Assembly (NCBI RefSeq): GCF_014489495.1
Contig: NZ_CP060781.1
Location: 62,001 to 126,000, forward strand
DNA length: 64,000 nt
Direction of reading: 5' to 3'
Origin: Sphingomonas daechungensis
GTDB taxonomy: Bacteria; Pseudomonadota; Alphaproteobacteria; Sphingomonadales; Sphingomonadaceae
The notes beneath the pieces were generated by a model, which saw only the letters and a program-made list of their open reading frames with translations, did no database searches and was not told the DNA's origin. Made by a program: the position numbers and the translations under genes. This document shows positions 1 through 8,420 of the stretch, piece after piece; position 1 is the stretch's first letter, and every line of letters starts with the position of its first letter.

Positions 1-45
1 ACCGAATGCAGCACGTGCGGAAACCGCTGGGGCAGGTGTCAGGAT

Positions 46-192
46 CTATAGATGCGACGATGGGCGAGCGATTGAGCGTCGATCAACTTTTGGGTCACGG
101 CGTTCCAATCCTGATCTAACAATCAAGGCTACACTGATTATGGTCGTGCTGAGCGCGAAAATTGTCGCGGCGATCGCAAACCAAAAATGCAT
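46..192 (-). CDS. Small single-pass membrane protein (hypothetical)
   Basis: A 48-codon reading frame starts with ATG, has AGGA about 8 bases upstream, and ends in TAG. Residues 4-26 are strongly hydrophobic and could form one membrane helix; the rest is a short basic tail rich in Arg and Ser. I recognise no family. It lies alone at the window edge, 180 bases from the divergent small gene at 373. The case rests only on the ribosome site and the hydrophobic segment, so it may be spurious. Confidence 0.35.
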   Translation of the reverse strand: MHFWFAIAATIFALSTTIISVALIVRSGLERRDPKVDRRSIARPSSHL

Positions 193-372
193 CTTGGAGT
201 CCTGATGACAGTGGTCCTTAACCGCGCGGCTTAGCGATGCAGTCGGCCCGGTGCGACGACCTGATTAGCGAGCATCCCAAATAGAGACTACGGGCGGTTC
301 GGATTTGATGGTTAATAATCGGCCATTGAGGTACGAGCCCGATAGCCGCTGCTCTCGATCGAGGAGGGAAGA

Positions 373-582
373 ATGCGCGTCGCCGTGCTCGCTTTGGCAG
401 TACTCTTCGCTGCTGATCCCGCCTATGCTTACATGGGTCCAGGAGCCGGACTTGCTTTCATCGGCTCGTTATTCGCGCTCATCGCCGCCGTGGGAATCGG
501 AGCCTTGGGGCTGATCTGGTATCCATTGAAGAAACTCTTTCGATCTAATCGGGGTAGCGAAATGCCGGACCGCGACGCCTGA
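373..582 (+). CDS. Small membrane protein with signal-like N-terminus
   Basis: The 69-residue product starts after a strong GAGGAGGGAAG ribosome site. It has a hydrophobic leader ending near AYA (residue 19), then the motif YMGPGAG and a long hydrophobic helix (about 25-50) ending in a basic WYPLKKLFR stretch. Short proteins with a (Y)xGPGAG motif followed by one helix are familiar in Gram-negative bacteria as uncharacterised membrane proteins, often near phosphatase or glycan genes. No function can be given. Positions 583-817 downstream contain no supported gene. Confidence 0.6.
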   Translation: MRVAVLALAVLFAADPAYAYMGPGAGLAFIGSLFALIAAVGIGALGLIWYPLKKLFRSNRGSEMPDRDA

Positions 583-817
583 GCATGGGCAAATCCGACA
601 AGGGACAATGACGGTCTGCGATTGTCGCTTACGAGTGATTCGAAGCACTCCCTCAGGCCCCTATATCGACGACTTTCTGGCGTCGCACTCTGCGCCTTTC
701 CCAATCACCGACTCGGTGGTGACCTTTGCTCGCCTTGGCAGGTGCCTTTGGGTATTTTGATAGTCGGTGGCGCGGTCTTTTCTGGCTGATTCGAACCGGC
801 ATTACCGTAGCCTCAAG

Positions 818-1767
818 CTACCCAAGCAATGTACGATCGAGATCATCCAACACTGGCGCGCCGGGCGCGAACTTTCTTGCGAAATGTGCGCCGGACGCGA
901 GAATCGGCGGCAGCTCTGCCTCGCCAAGCATCATCGGGTGGGCTCCTCCGCCATTCCACACTGCGAAGCGCCTGTTGTCGCGACAGATGGTAAGGCGGGG
1001 GAATTGCAGAGGACTGTCTGATAGTAGCACTCTTCGGGAAATACTCGCCGAGTAAGATGGCGTGCCAATTTTCGGTGATTGGCCGTCGGTGAGAGCAGGA
1101 CGTCGGCTGCCCGGCGGTTTGCCGTGAACCAATGATCGCCCCAGAACAGGCCAAAGTGGCTTGAGTATGGATGCCTCCCATCAATCGGCAGATGGAACGT
1201 GTGCCGACCTAGTCGGAGCCTGGGACGCGTCCTCAGCAAGGGTACCCACAATTGGCCCTTGTTATAGAACCGGTCCTTGGCTCTGTACTGCTCGGACGTT
1301 TCCAAGTGAGCGAGCGAAGGATTCCAGTCCCCGACAATTTGCGCCCTCGGTCGCGTCGGACCAAGCTGATGGACGTCGAGGAACGCATCGCATTCTGCAG
1401 CCTCCAACTCCTGCAGTACGGCATCGGCGCTGGATGTCGGGTAGTCGGCGCCGCTCAGAAGGCAGAACCAATCCGGATCATCCGAGGTGTAGAGAAGTTC
1501 CAGAGCAGCAAGGAACGCGCGGACCACGCTAAACTTTCCCCAGCCAGTGCGCAGAGACGGCGTGACCAGGCGTACGTTCGGGAGCACCTTCGCCACATCG
1601 AGCGGCGACTGTGACAGATCGTGGTGCCACGCGATGGGAGGGAAGTGATACATTCGGTTCAATGTATCCACGAGCCGAAGCGCTTGCTCGGGGTGGGCGT
1701 GCGAAAGAATAACGAACCCAACGGACGCTCCGGAACTCACTGACAAACTTGCCCTCCGGCACCACAA
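818..1767 (-). CDS. Core-2/I-branching-type glycosyltransferase (GT14-like), one frameshift
   Basis: The N-terminal part (from VGFVILSHAHP, GTG near 1740 possible) matches the beta-1,6-N-acetylglucosaminyltransferase-like family of bacterial GT14 proteins: an HD motif in IAWHHD, a WFCLLSGADYP segment and an ECYYQT motif near the C-terminus. These enzymes transfer a sugar from a nucleotide donor to a glycan or lipid acceptor. The frame breaks near 1000 in a run of five C (minus strand); adding one C joins CNSP to RLTICRDNRRF and continues to the stop at 818, giving about 315 residues. The true start is uncertain. It sits alone among island genes. Confidence 0.65.
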
Positions 1768-1900
1768 CAGCAGGAACGGTACTCAATGCTCCGATGCTGT
1801 CCAGCCGGCTTGCGGGGCCAAGTACCGCGACAGGTCGGCCTCGACCTCTCAAAGGCCAATTTGAGGAGAAACCTCACGACGGGCTCAGACGCCTTTTGTT

Positions 1901-2503
1901 TTAGGCGCTCATCGCCAGGAACGTCGCCGGGTAGAACACGTGGCGAGCATCTCCTGAATCTCCGCAGACGCCCGTGACATTCTTCATCATCCACCAGGAA
2001 CCACCACTATCGAACAAGGAAAAGCTCGAAGGCGAGTAGCCTTTGATGACGGAGTATCTGCCGCCTCGCATCAGCAGAAGCATGGCCCGTCTTTCCAGAA
2101 CGGTTTGGTGGATGACATTGAATGCGTCACCTCGATCGGCGAGCGGCGACATCATAATTCGCTCAACTCGGACGAGGTGGCCCAAGTTACGCCTGGCGTG
2201 ATCGCACAGTGAGTGAGCGAGCGAATGCCAAAGCGTCTTCCGCAGCCCGCAAATCACGGCTTGCTCAGGCGTGAGCCGACCGTTCAGGAATTGCAGGCCT
2301 ATCCTCAAAAGTGCATGCTGATCGGCGGCGCTTATTCCTCGTGCAGGTGCCAGGAGTAGCCTGATGGCGTTTACAATGGCGAAGAGGCCGCTCAAACCCA
2401 GACAATCGTCGCCGTGCCAAAGCGGTTGAATCAGGCCCGATCCCGGGAGCTTTGCCGACGGAGGAGGGGCGCACTGGCCCCTCCCATCAAGACTGACAAA
2501 CAC
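1901..2503 (-). CDS. C39/papain-like fold hypothetical protein
   Basis: The 200-residue product contains DCLGLSGLFAIVNAIRLL (residues 33-50), which resembles the nucleophile region of cysteine peptidase-like proteins (Cys followed by a helix with an Asn). A later segment, RYSVIKGYSP...LFDSGG, resembles the strand that normally carries the catalytic His, but the usual HW position is Tyr here. It could be an inactive peptidase or a binding protein. It starts one base after the stop of the upstream DUF3768 gene, so the two are probably co-transcribed. The family assignment is inferred by eye and is not firm. Confidence 0.45.
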   Translation of the reverse strand: MFVSLDGRGQCAPPPSAKLPGSGLIQPLWHGDDCLGLSGLFAIVNAIRLLLAPARGISAADQHALLRIGLQFLNGRLTPEQAVICGLRKTLWHSLAHSLCDHARRNLGHLVRVERIMMSPLADRGDAFNVIHQTVLERRAMLLLMRGGRYSVIKGYSPSSFSLFDSGGSWWMMKNVTGVCGDSGDARHVFYPATFLAMSA

Positions 2504-2504
2504 C

Positions 2505-2867
2505 TCAGTATTCCTCGGCGAGCATTACGGTCAGGACGCGGTGGGTCTTGGTCGGGTCGGCTGGATCTTCTGAACCGAACATCAGATCCGGTGCGTAATA
2601 GTCAATTTTCCAAAGGAGCTCCGCTGACCAGAGGTCCATTGCTCCGAAGTCGCGCTCGCCATGAGGGTCGCTATCGGCATCAAAGTCCTGATACGCTGCC
2701 AGCCGGTGCAGTAGCTCGAGCGGATTGAATTCCCCCAGGTTCCTGATGCCACTAGTAATGAGCACGGTCCCGCCAGTCGCTGTCGTGCGGAGCTTGTCGT
2801 TCAGTCGTGCGATCTGTTCGGCTCGAGGAACGTTCGGAACGCAACTCGACTGTGCAGTGCAGTTCAT
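2505..2867 (-). CDS. DUF3768 family protein
   Basis: The 120-residue protein shows the DUF3768 hallmarks: an N-terminal IARLNDKLR, a central DSDPHGERDFGAM with FWKIDYY-like LWKIDYY, and the C-terminal RVLTVMLAEEY. This family is common on alphaproteobacterial plasmids and integrated elements and has no known function. The GAGG of its ribosome site (tcagaatg context) lies just upstream and the gene overlaps or abuts the next one at 2503. Its presence supports the mobile character of the first 13.7 kb. Confidence 0.85.
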   Translation of the reverse strand: MNCTAQSSCVPNVPRAEQIARLNDKLRTTATGGTVLITSGIRNLGEFNPLELLHRLAAYQDFDADSDPHGERDFGAMDLWSAELLWKIDYYAPDLMFGSEDPADPTKTHRVLTVMLAEEY

Positions 2868-2971
2868 TCTGACCTCCTTCGCTTGGTGGAATTTGGACGC
2901 GCAGCGTCGCCGGCACGCGTGCCGTTGAGTGGAGCCAACGGTGATGAAGCCGGCGCCGCAGCGCCGCGGAA

Positions 2972-3583
2972 CTAGTGGTTTACGATTGGGTGGCCGCGGA
3001 ATGCCGCAAGCCAGCCTTCACCGTCATACCGGTCAGAATCCAGAATGCCGGTGGCACAGGCTCGCCAAAGGATTGTGTCGACGGTGGCCACTCTAAGGTT
3101 CGCCTGGCGGGCCAGTCTCGAGCACATTCTCTGGACGGAGATCCTGTCTCGCCGTGCGAGCCTCGCCAAATGCACGTCGGGCTTGGCGACATCTAGGCCG
3201 AGGTCCTTAGCCAGGTGATACTTCGTGATCGGCCCAACCCAGGGAAGAGCCTCGCAGAAGGCGAGCTTGTCTTCTGCAGCGTGAAACTGGTCGAACAAGC
3301 ACTGCCGCTCTGACCAAATGACCTCGATTGCTTGGGCCTTGCCCGGGTGGCCGAACACGCCCCGGACCGAACCGGACTGCTCCAGCGCCGCCATGCATCG
3401 ACCAAAAATCTCTCGAGCGATCGAGAACTTCATTCCTGAATTGCAAACGACGTTGATGGCGATCCCGGCGAATTCACGGGCGTCAGCAGGCTGCCCGATC
3501 TGCTCGGCCCATTGAACATCCTCACCATGACCAGCTCGGACGACTGCCGCCTCGATCCTACGAAACCGAGACAGGGTAATCAT
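2972..3583 (-). CDS. HhH-GPD-like protein (base-excision glycosylase fold)
   Basis: Starting at the ATG that gives MITLSRFRRIE, the protein has about 203 residues. Its middle, CEALPWVGPITKYHLA then DVAKPDVHLARLA, fits the helix-hairpin-helix plus Asp region of the HhH-GPD superfamily of DNA glycosylases; the invariant Asp would be the one in KPDVH. I see no iron-sulfur cysteine cluster at the C-terminus. Members of this subgroup occur in accessory regions of alphaproteobacteria. It may remove damaged or modified bases, which would be consistent with the modification-sensing nuclease at 11.2 kb, but no substrate can be read from the sequence. Confidence 0.6.
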   Translation of the reverse strand: MITLSRFRRIEAAVVRAGHGEDVQWAEQIGQPADAREFAGIAINVVCNSGMKFSIAREIFGRCMAALEQSGSVRGVFGHPGKAQAIEVIWSERQCLFDQFHAAEDKLAFCEALPWVGPITKYHLAKDLGLDVAKPDVHLARLARRDRISVQRMCSRLARQANLRVATVDTILWRACATGILDSDRYDGEGWLAAFRGHPIVNH

Positions 3584-3871
3584 GGGTGCCGCCCTCGGGC
3601 ACCACGGCAATGACGCACGCGGTCTGGCAGGGAAGGGTCACTGACTTCGCCAGCCATCTCGTCCCCTTGCCAAGTAAGCCAAGGCGCTGCGCTACAGCGT
3701 TGTGCAGGCTTAGCACAAAAGGTGAACAAATGTCAAGTTTTGGTTTTAATTGGTGGTGACTGATTTTCAGAAGCGTGTCACGGAGACTTAACATCGACGT
3801 GGAAAAGCTCGTGGAACTTCACGCCACGGCAGTTTGATTGCTTCTCAACAGCTGTGCTCTAAACCGCGGCC
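3584..3871. other. AT-rich intergenic region
   Basis: This 288-base gap is visibly richer in A and T than its surroundings, notably at 3715-3770. It separates the minus-strand HhH-GPD gene from the plus-strand YaaC-like gene, so it should hold the divergent promoters. I found no clear hairpin or operator in it. Confidence 0.4.
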
Positions 3872-4906
3872 GTGACAGAGGTTCGGCTCGATCAGAAAAA
3901 ACTCCGGCCGCATAAGGCGATCGTCACTGCACGCTTCGACATGCCGAACGTGCTCACGAATGACCCGTTCGTGTACGTGGACCTTTGGCTGCGCCGTGAG
4001 CACGCAGATGACGCTTTGTTTTTCTGGCGTCAGTCGGCGTCGTTCTACCGAAGCGCCGAGTCACTGCCGATCGAGGCCAAGCCGGTTGTTCTCTACTACT
4101 CGTTCATGAATGCCATAAAGGCGCTGTTGACTGCTCGCGGCATCACCTTTGCACCAAAACACGGGGTTGGTAGCCGCAATATGCGTCGGCCTGGCGGCAA
4201 GATCGTACTGAGCAATGAAGGCATTCGGATTTTCAACAGCGGCGTGCTTCCCGCGCTCTCAACCTACTTCGGTGAGACAGAGACCCGACAGGTCCACAGC
4301 TTGGAGGAGCTCCTATACAATCTCGTCCATATTCACCGGACGTATTGCCTCACATATCCCACCCGCAGGGACATCTTCCTGCCGCTCGTGGAACCTGTTT
4401 TCACCCGTGACGACATCACAGGAGAAACCAGATTCGAGGCGTACGTTGCCAACGATGTCGATTGGGAGGCTTACCGGCGGTATCTGCCCGCGAATTTCTT
4501 ACATTATCCGCGTGGCGTGAAACGAGTAATCCAGTCCGTGGACTTTGTGGTAACCACCACCGCGACCAATCCTCAAACCGCCGATCTAGGCCATCTCCGC
4601 GATCTAAATCGCATCGTTAGGGGTCGCCTCAAGTACATCAAAGGAGCCTCAACCCTTTGGTATCTCAAAGTTGATACGCCGTCCGACATCGCGCGCGAAC
4701 AGCTGACCATCACGCTGGCGGCGATGCACAGGTTGAGCGAACTCAGCAGATACCACCCAGCTCACTTGAATTCTTTGCTTAACGGGCAACGGAACTGGCT
4801 CCTGACGGAATTCATCCAGATGTCGCCGCCGCAGTTTATCGATGAAGTCGCCGCGGAAATGACGGGCTACCAGATACTAGTGCCCAACGTGCGACTACCC
4901 GTATAG
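3872..4906 (+). CDS. YaaC-like protein
   Basis: The 344-residue product starts with GTG. Residues 35-90 carry the YaaC-like pattern: a W/F-rich helix (LFFWRQSASFYRSAES), then PIEAKPVVLYYSFMNAIKALL. The middle has a predicted helical region with an EELLYNLVHIH motif and the end has SELSRYHP. YaaC-like proteins are widespread, of unknown biochemistry, and are often found in defence neighbourhoods. The stop is 8 bases before the next gene, so the two form a unit. The protein is full length and free of frameshifts. Confidence 0.7.
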   Translation: MTEVRLDQKKLRPHKAIVTARFDMPNVLTNDPFVYVDLWLRREHADDALFFWRQSASFYRSAESLPIEAKPVVLYYSFMNAIKALLTARGITFAPKHGVGSRNMRRPGGKIVLSNEGIRIFNSGVLPALSTYFGETETRQVHSLEELLYNLVHIHRTYCLTYPTRRDIFLPLVEPVFTRDDITGETRFEAYVANDVDWEAYRRYLPANFLHYPRGVKRVIQSVDFVVTTTATNPQTADLGHLRDLNRIVRGRLKYIKGASTLWYLKVDTPSDIAREQLTITLAAMHRLSELSRYHPAHLNSLLNGQRNWLLTEFIQMSPPQFIDEVAAEMTGYQILVPNVRLPV

Positions 4907-4914
4907 CTGGGCAT

Positions 4915-5433
4915 ATGAAGGTCTATGTTGCGTGCGGGCTGACACATGTTCCGGCCGAGCATTTCGAACGGTACGTCGGCTACATCCATGCTCTCGCCTC
5001 GGCGCTTCAAGCAAGCGCCTCCGTCGAACAAGTGAGGTACGCTCTGGTCGATAGTGATCCGCAGTTAGAGACCAAGCCTCAAAACGAGCAGCCGGCGCTT
5101 TGTTACGATTGGGATCGTCGGATGGTCGAGGAATCGGACATCGTGGTGGCGGACGCGAGCTTCCCGTCCACTGGGATGGGCATTGAACTCCAGCTTGCCG
5201 ACAATTCTGACACTCCGATCATCCTTCTAATCGGCGACTATGCGAACAACCGAGTACCCAGCCGCCGCTATCGCAACCCTGATCACAGTGAGCACCATCT
5301 ACAGGTTGGCGCGGGCATCGTGACATTGATGGCGCTCGGAGTACCCTCAATCCGGCGGACCATCGAGTACGCGGAACAATCTGACGCGATCAGGGCCGCT
5401 GTAGAGGCCGTCGAACTTTACGATCAGGGTTGA
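4915..5433 (+). CDS. Nucleoside 2-deoxyribosyltransferase-like protein
   Basis: The 172-residue product begins MKVYVACGLTHVP and has CYDWDRRMVEESDIVVADASFPSTGMGIELQLA at about 60-95. This is the layout of the nucleoside 2-deoxyribosyltransferase superfamily: a first strand with a small-residue loop, a D-x-x-x-VEESDIVVAD strand-turn and a G-x-G-x-E motif where the Glu is the nucleophile in true enzymes. Relatives act as NAD- or nucleotide-cleaving effectors in some phage defence systems. Pairing with the YaaC-like gene 8 bases upstream suggests a two-gene module. The substrate is unknown. Confidence 0.65.
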   Translation: MKVYVACGLTHVPAEHFERYVGYIHALASALQASASVEQVRYALVDSDPQLETKPQNEQPALCYDWDRRMVEESDIVVADASFPSTGMGIELQLADNSDTPIILLIGDYANNRVPSRRYRNPDHSEHHLQVGAGIVTLMALGVPSIRRTIEYAEQSDAIRAAVEAVELYDQG

Positions 5434-5448
5434 TTGCGCCTGCCCACA

Positions 5449-6627
5449 TCAAAGCCTGCGGCCATAGCGGGTCAGCGTGTTGTATTGCCCGAGGCACTTC
5501 TTACAGATTTTGTGTTCGTCGGGTTCCTTCTCCGCAGCGAGAGCAGTTGCCTCCTCAAGAGTAGGAAGGCCGCACCAAAAGGTTATCTTCGAGCTTCCAT
5601 CCATCCTGCCCAAACCGCCTTTGCAGGATGAACATTCAGCTTTGTGGATCATGGCTTTCTGGTGGTACGGCTGATGGACCACCCAAAAGCGCTTTTCCTG
5701 ATCGCGCGCCGTCGGCTGTTCCAGCGACGGTTCGCTCTTCCCCTGGCGAGCAATGAACTCATCGGCGGCGACAATCATGTCTTCCGGAGTCCAGACACGA
5801 TCAGTCAGGCCACACTCAATTGCTGCGGGAACCCGCTTGACCCAACTGGATGATCCATCGGTCGGACGCTTCGGCCGGGGAATCCAGCAGTAGTTCCGAA
5901 ACATGATGGAAATTGCGAGCTGGCGCTCGTGATATTCCAAAGCCTTGGAGAATGCGTTCGTCTTACGTGTGAGGCGGCGGTTTGACTGCCGAACGAAGCC
6001 GTTCTCTCGTTCCACTCGCCAGGTCGTGATGTCTTCCAAAGCGGGTTGGCCGATAACAATCAGCCGATGCGCGCCTGCGAACTTGCTTCTCGGCGTGGGC
6101 TCCTCGTTATCATCAGTGTCGGTGTAGATTTTCGAATACTGACCGAAATTCACTCGATCCGCGAAAACGATCTCCGCCGCGTCACGGTACGCTTTCATTC
6201 CGTCCGACGCGATTGTCGGCCGACAAATGAAATCTCCTGAAGCGTCCTTTGCGAGACTGTTATCGAGCTTCCGAAAGAACTTCGTCGCATCGACCTTGCC
6301 ACGAAGGCCGATGTGGTAGGTGATTACGAGGCTCGTGCGGCGATCTACTCCAAGATAGACCCAGCTGACCCCGCCATCGCCCCTCTTAAGGGCTGAACGA
6401 CGATCGTTTTCGCCGACAAATGACCAAAGCTCATCGACCTGGATACGATCGCACGTGACGGGCGCGAGGTTTCGTTGATGGTCGATTGCCCAGTCCCCAA
6501 CCTCACGCACAATCCGACTGATCGTCCCAAACGGCTTCCTAAAAACTCGCTCGCACGAGCGCATGGACATGCCCTCGCACAGCGAGTGCAAAATCAATGC
6601 CCGTTCACCAACCGATAATCTGTTCAC
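5449..6627 (-). CDS. IS1-like DDE transposase with Zn-ribbon-like C-terminal extension
   Basis: The likely start is the GTG that yields (M)NRLSVGERALIL; an upstream start at 6690 would add 21 residues. An N-terminal helix-turn-helix (LCEGMSMRSCERVF) is followed by the first catalytic Asp in QVDELWSFVG, the second in IASDGMKAY, and the ERENGFVRQSNRRLTRKTNAFSK region with the Glu. That is the IS1-like DDE family. After about residue 290 comes a non-catalytic extension whose end has four Cys in two CxxC pairs (CSSC and CKKC), likely a zinc ribbon. I see no clear terminal inverted repeats, so it may be a domesticated or solo copy. Confidence 0.7.
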   Translation of the reverse strand: MNRLSVGERALILHSLCEGMSMRSCERVFRKPFGTISRIVREVGDWAIDHQRNLAPVTCDRIQVDELWSFVGENDRRSALKRGDGGVSWVYLGVDRRTSLVITYHIGLRGKVDATKFFRKLDNSLAKDASGDFICRPTIASDGMKAYRDAAEIVFADRVNFGQYSKIYTDTDDNEEPTPRSKFAGAHRLIVIGQPALEDITTWRVERENGFVRQSNRRLTRKTNAFSKALEYHERQLAISIMFRNYCWIPRPKRPTDGSSSWVKRVPAAIECGLTDRVWTPEDMIVAADEFIARQGKSEPSLEQPTARDQEKRFWVVHQPYHQKAMIHKAECSSCKGGLGRMDGSSKITFWCGLPTLEEATALAAEKEPDEHKICKKCLGQYNTLTRYGRRL

Positions 6628-6747
6628 CACCTCTCCGTGCCCTGTTGAACTCACAGGCTCTTTGACAACAGTTCCAAACCGGGTCAACACTCACGGTTTA
6701 CTCGTGTTTTGCGAATCGACAGAACAAAACAAGAATAGAGGTTCGAA

Positions 6748-6960
6748 ATGGGACGATTCACAATTTATCTGACGGGACATCCGAGCGGCCTGCCGGTCGA
6801 GATGGCTGCTGCATCCGTGAACGAAGTTGAACGGCTTGTCGGGTCAGGCAGGTTTGTCGCAGGCGAGTTGATCGACGTCCCCGACGAGTTTGGCGTCTGC
6901 TCAAACAGATCGGCACTCATCCCGCTTTCCCGAATCCAGATGATTGTGGAGTCCGACTGA
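6748..6960 (+). CDS. Small hypothetical protein
   Basis: The 70-residue product has AGAGG about 8 bases before its ATG. It begins MGRFTIYLTGHPSGLPVEM, has no membrane segment and no Cys pair, and looks like a small alpha-beta domain. Its TGA overlaps the ATG of the next gene (ATGA-type), so the two are translationally coupled. Small-plus-larger overlapping pairs are often toxin-antitoxin or partner modules, but nothing here identifies one. Confidence 0.55.
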   Translation: MGRFTIYLTGHPSGLPVEMAAASVNEVERLVGSGRFVAGELIDVPDEFGVCSNRSALIPLSRIQMIVESD

Positions 6961-7583
6961 TGAGCGCTGCGCTTCAAGATCGGTTGGCCCGCGCGACACT
7001 CACCAAGGCCGAATATACGCCCGGCGAACTGGCTCGCATCAGCGCGCTCAGCACAGACATGCAGCGCGTGTGGAGACGACGGGGCCAGCTGCCGACTCGC
7101 AGCGCGGGGCACGCGCGCTTCAGCATCGCCGAAGCGATCGAGACGACTTTTCGCTACGCGCTAAGCAAAGTCGGAATTCCCCCAAGCGAAGTGCAATTGG
7201 ACCTCTCGGCTGCCGCCTCCGCCGCGATGTTACACGCGGTCTTCACTCACGGAGGGTGTGAAGTGATCGGACCGGCAGATGAAGTCGATGAGTTCCTCAC
7301 CACCTTCGCGGAGGACAGCGGTCAGCTTGGGAGCCTCCTCGTTGGTTGCCCAACGGCTTCACACTACCTGGTCCTAGATGAGTGGCACCAAGCGCGGATC
7401 GTTGACGATCCGTATCACCTCATCGCTGACACTGAAGAACTGAACGTCGTCTTTAATCTCGCCTTGATCGGTGCGCGCTTAGTCGAACGCGGACGCAAGC
7501 CGATCATCACCGTCGAGTTTCCTCAACGTCCGGGCCAACGCACCGTTCGGCGTCTTACGGGTATTGGCTCAAATGATAGCTGA
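6960..7583 (+). CDS. Putative DNA-binding protein with MerR-like N-terminal HTH
   Basis: The 207-residue protein has an N-terminal segment (EYTPGELARISALSTDMQ, about 18-35) that resembles a winged or MerR-type helix-turn-helix, followed by RVWRRRGQLP, a typical wing. The remainder is an uncharacterised acidic domain. It overlaps the 70-residue gene by one base and precedes the ABC-3C operon by 80 bases, so it could regulate that operon. The HTH assignment is inference from pattern. Confidence 0.5.
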   Translation: MSAALQDRLARATLTKAEYTPGELARISALSTDMQRVWRRRGQLPTRSAGHARFSIAEAIETTFRYALSKVGIPPSEVQLDLSAAASAAMLHAVFTHGGCEVIGPADEVDEFLTTFAEDSGQLGSLLVGCPTASHYLVLDEWHQARIVDDPYHLIADTEELNVVFNLALIGARLVERGRKPIITVEFPQRPGQRTVRRLTGIGSNDS

Positions 7584-7664
7584 GCGCTCAATTAGTAGCT
7601 GCTTGGGAAGCGCTTGTGATTGTTGAACTAAACAGCCATACCCGCCTGGCTCGGGGGAGGCTAA

Positions 7665-7862
7665 ATGGACCAAGTTACGAAGTTCGTGTCCGAGCATTGG
7701 GCAGCCATCTTGGCAGCAGTGCTTGCCATCATCGGCGGCGGTTTCGCGTTACGCTTCCGTTCGCACCGCCAGTCTGGCCGCAGCAACTATGTGGATCAGA
7801 CAAAGGCCAAGGCCGGCGGCGATATCGTCGGCCGAGATAAGGTCACTCGGATCAACGACTAA
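7665..7862 (+). CDS. Small membrane protein sharing the GGDIVGRDK motif; candidate ABC-3C partner
   Basis: The 65-residue product has one hydrophobic helix (AAILAAVLAIIGGGFALRF, about 12-31), a basic linker, then AKAGGDIVGRDKVTRI near the C-terminus. The next gene, starting four bases after this stop, has almost the same motif (ANAGGDIVGRDKITNV) near its N-terminus. In known families this motif occurs at junctions between effector modules and assembly domains in conflict systems. The shared motif suggests that the membrane protein and the next protein interact or assemble together. A GGGGGAGG ribosome site precedes the ATG. Confidence 0.65.
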   Translation: MDQVTKFVSEHWAAILAAVLAIIGGGFALRFRSHRQSGRSNYVDQTKAKAGGDIVGRDKVTRIND

Positions 7863-7866
7863 GTCA

Positions 7867-8420
7867 GTGTCGGACAGCGTCAATCAGGGCGGCGCGAACG
7901 CCGGCGGCGACATCGTTGGCCGCGACAAGATCACGAACGTCCATATGATAAAGCATCAACAAGTTCGTGAGCTTGTTGAGCGCCTCACCAAGGAGATGGA
8001 AAAGGACGAGATTCAGCAGCAGTGGATCGACAATCTCGCCTTCTTCGAAGAACCTTATGCGCCTGACGGTGTCATCGGACTGGAAGCCAAGCTTGAGAAG
8101 TGCGGCGGCCCGACAAAATTCCCTTGGCGATCAGGCACAAGGAACTCTTCGTAAAATTCCTGACGAAGTACTCGCTCTACGGAGCGGCACAGGAGCTATT
8201 GGCGCTGTGTTTGCACCGAATCCACTGCGAGTTTGAAGCACACGTGCATCCGGTCTGCGGTGAGGCCACTGTCACCAAGCTGGATCAGATCATCAGTGGT
8301 CAAATCATCCAGAAGGTCGTCGAAGAGTATGGCCTCGGCGCTTTCGCACTAAATCATGGCTTGGTTCTGGGCATGACGTACTGGCTTGCAGAGCGATGCT
8401 ACGTCCGGTGGCACGCATGA
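7867..8420 (+). CDS. ABC-3C system C-terminal-domain (CTD) protein, one frameshift
   Basis: Translation probably starts at the GTG giving (M)SDSVNQGGANAGGDIV. After the GGDIVGRDK motif comes a helical segment (VRELVERLTKEM), then, across a frameshift near 8107, GLEAKLEKCGRPDKIPL, AIRHKELFVKFLTKYS, AAQELLALCLHRI and HVHPVCGEATV. This matches the CTD component of ABC three-component systems (KL..GR.D.., K..F..KL..., SAQ.I). One base added in the GGCGGCC stretch restores a protein of about 185 residues. The stop overlaps the ATG of the next gene. The role is probably sensing or scaffolding the effector. Confidence 0.7.
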
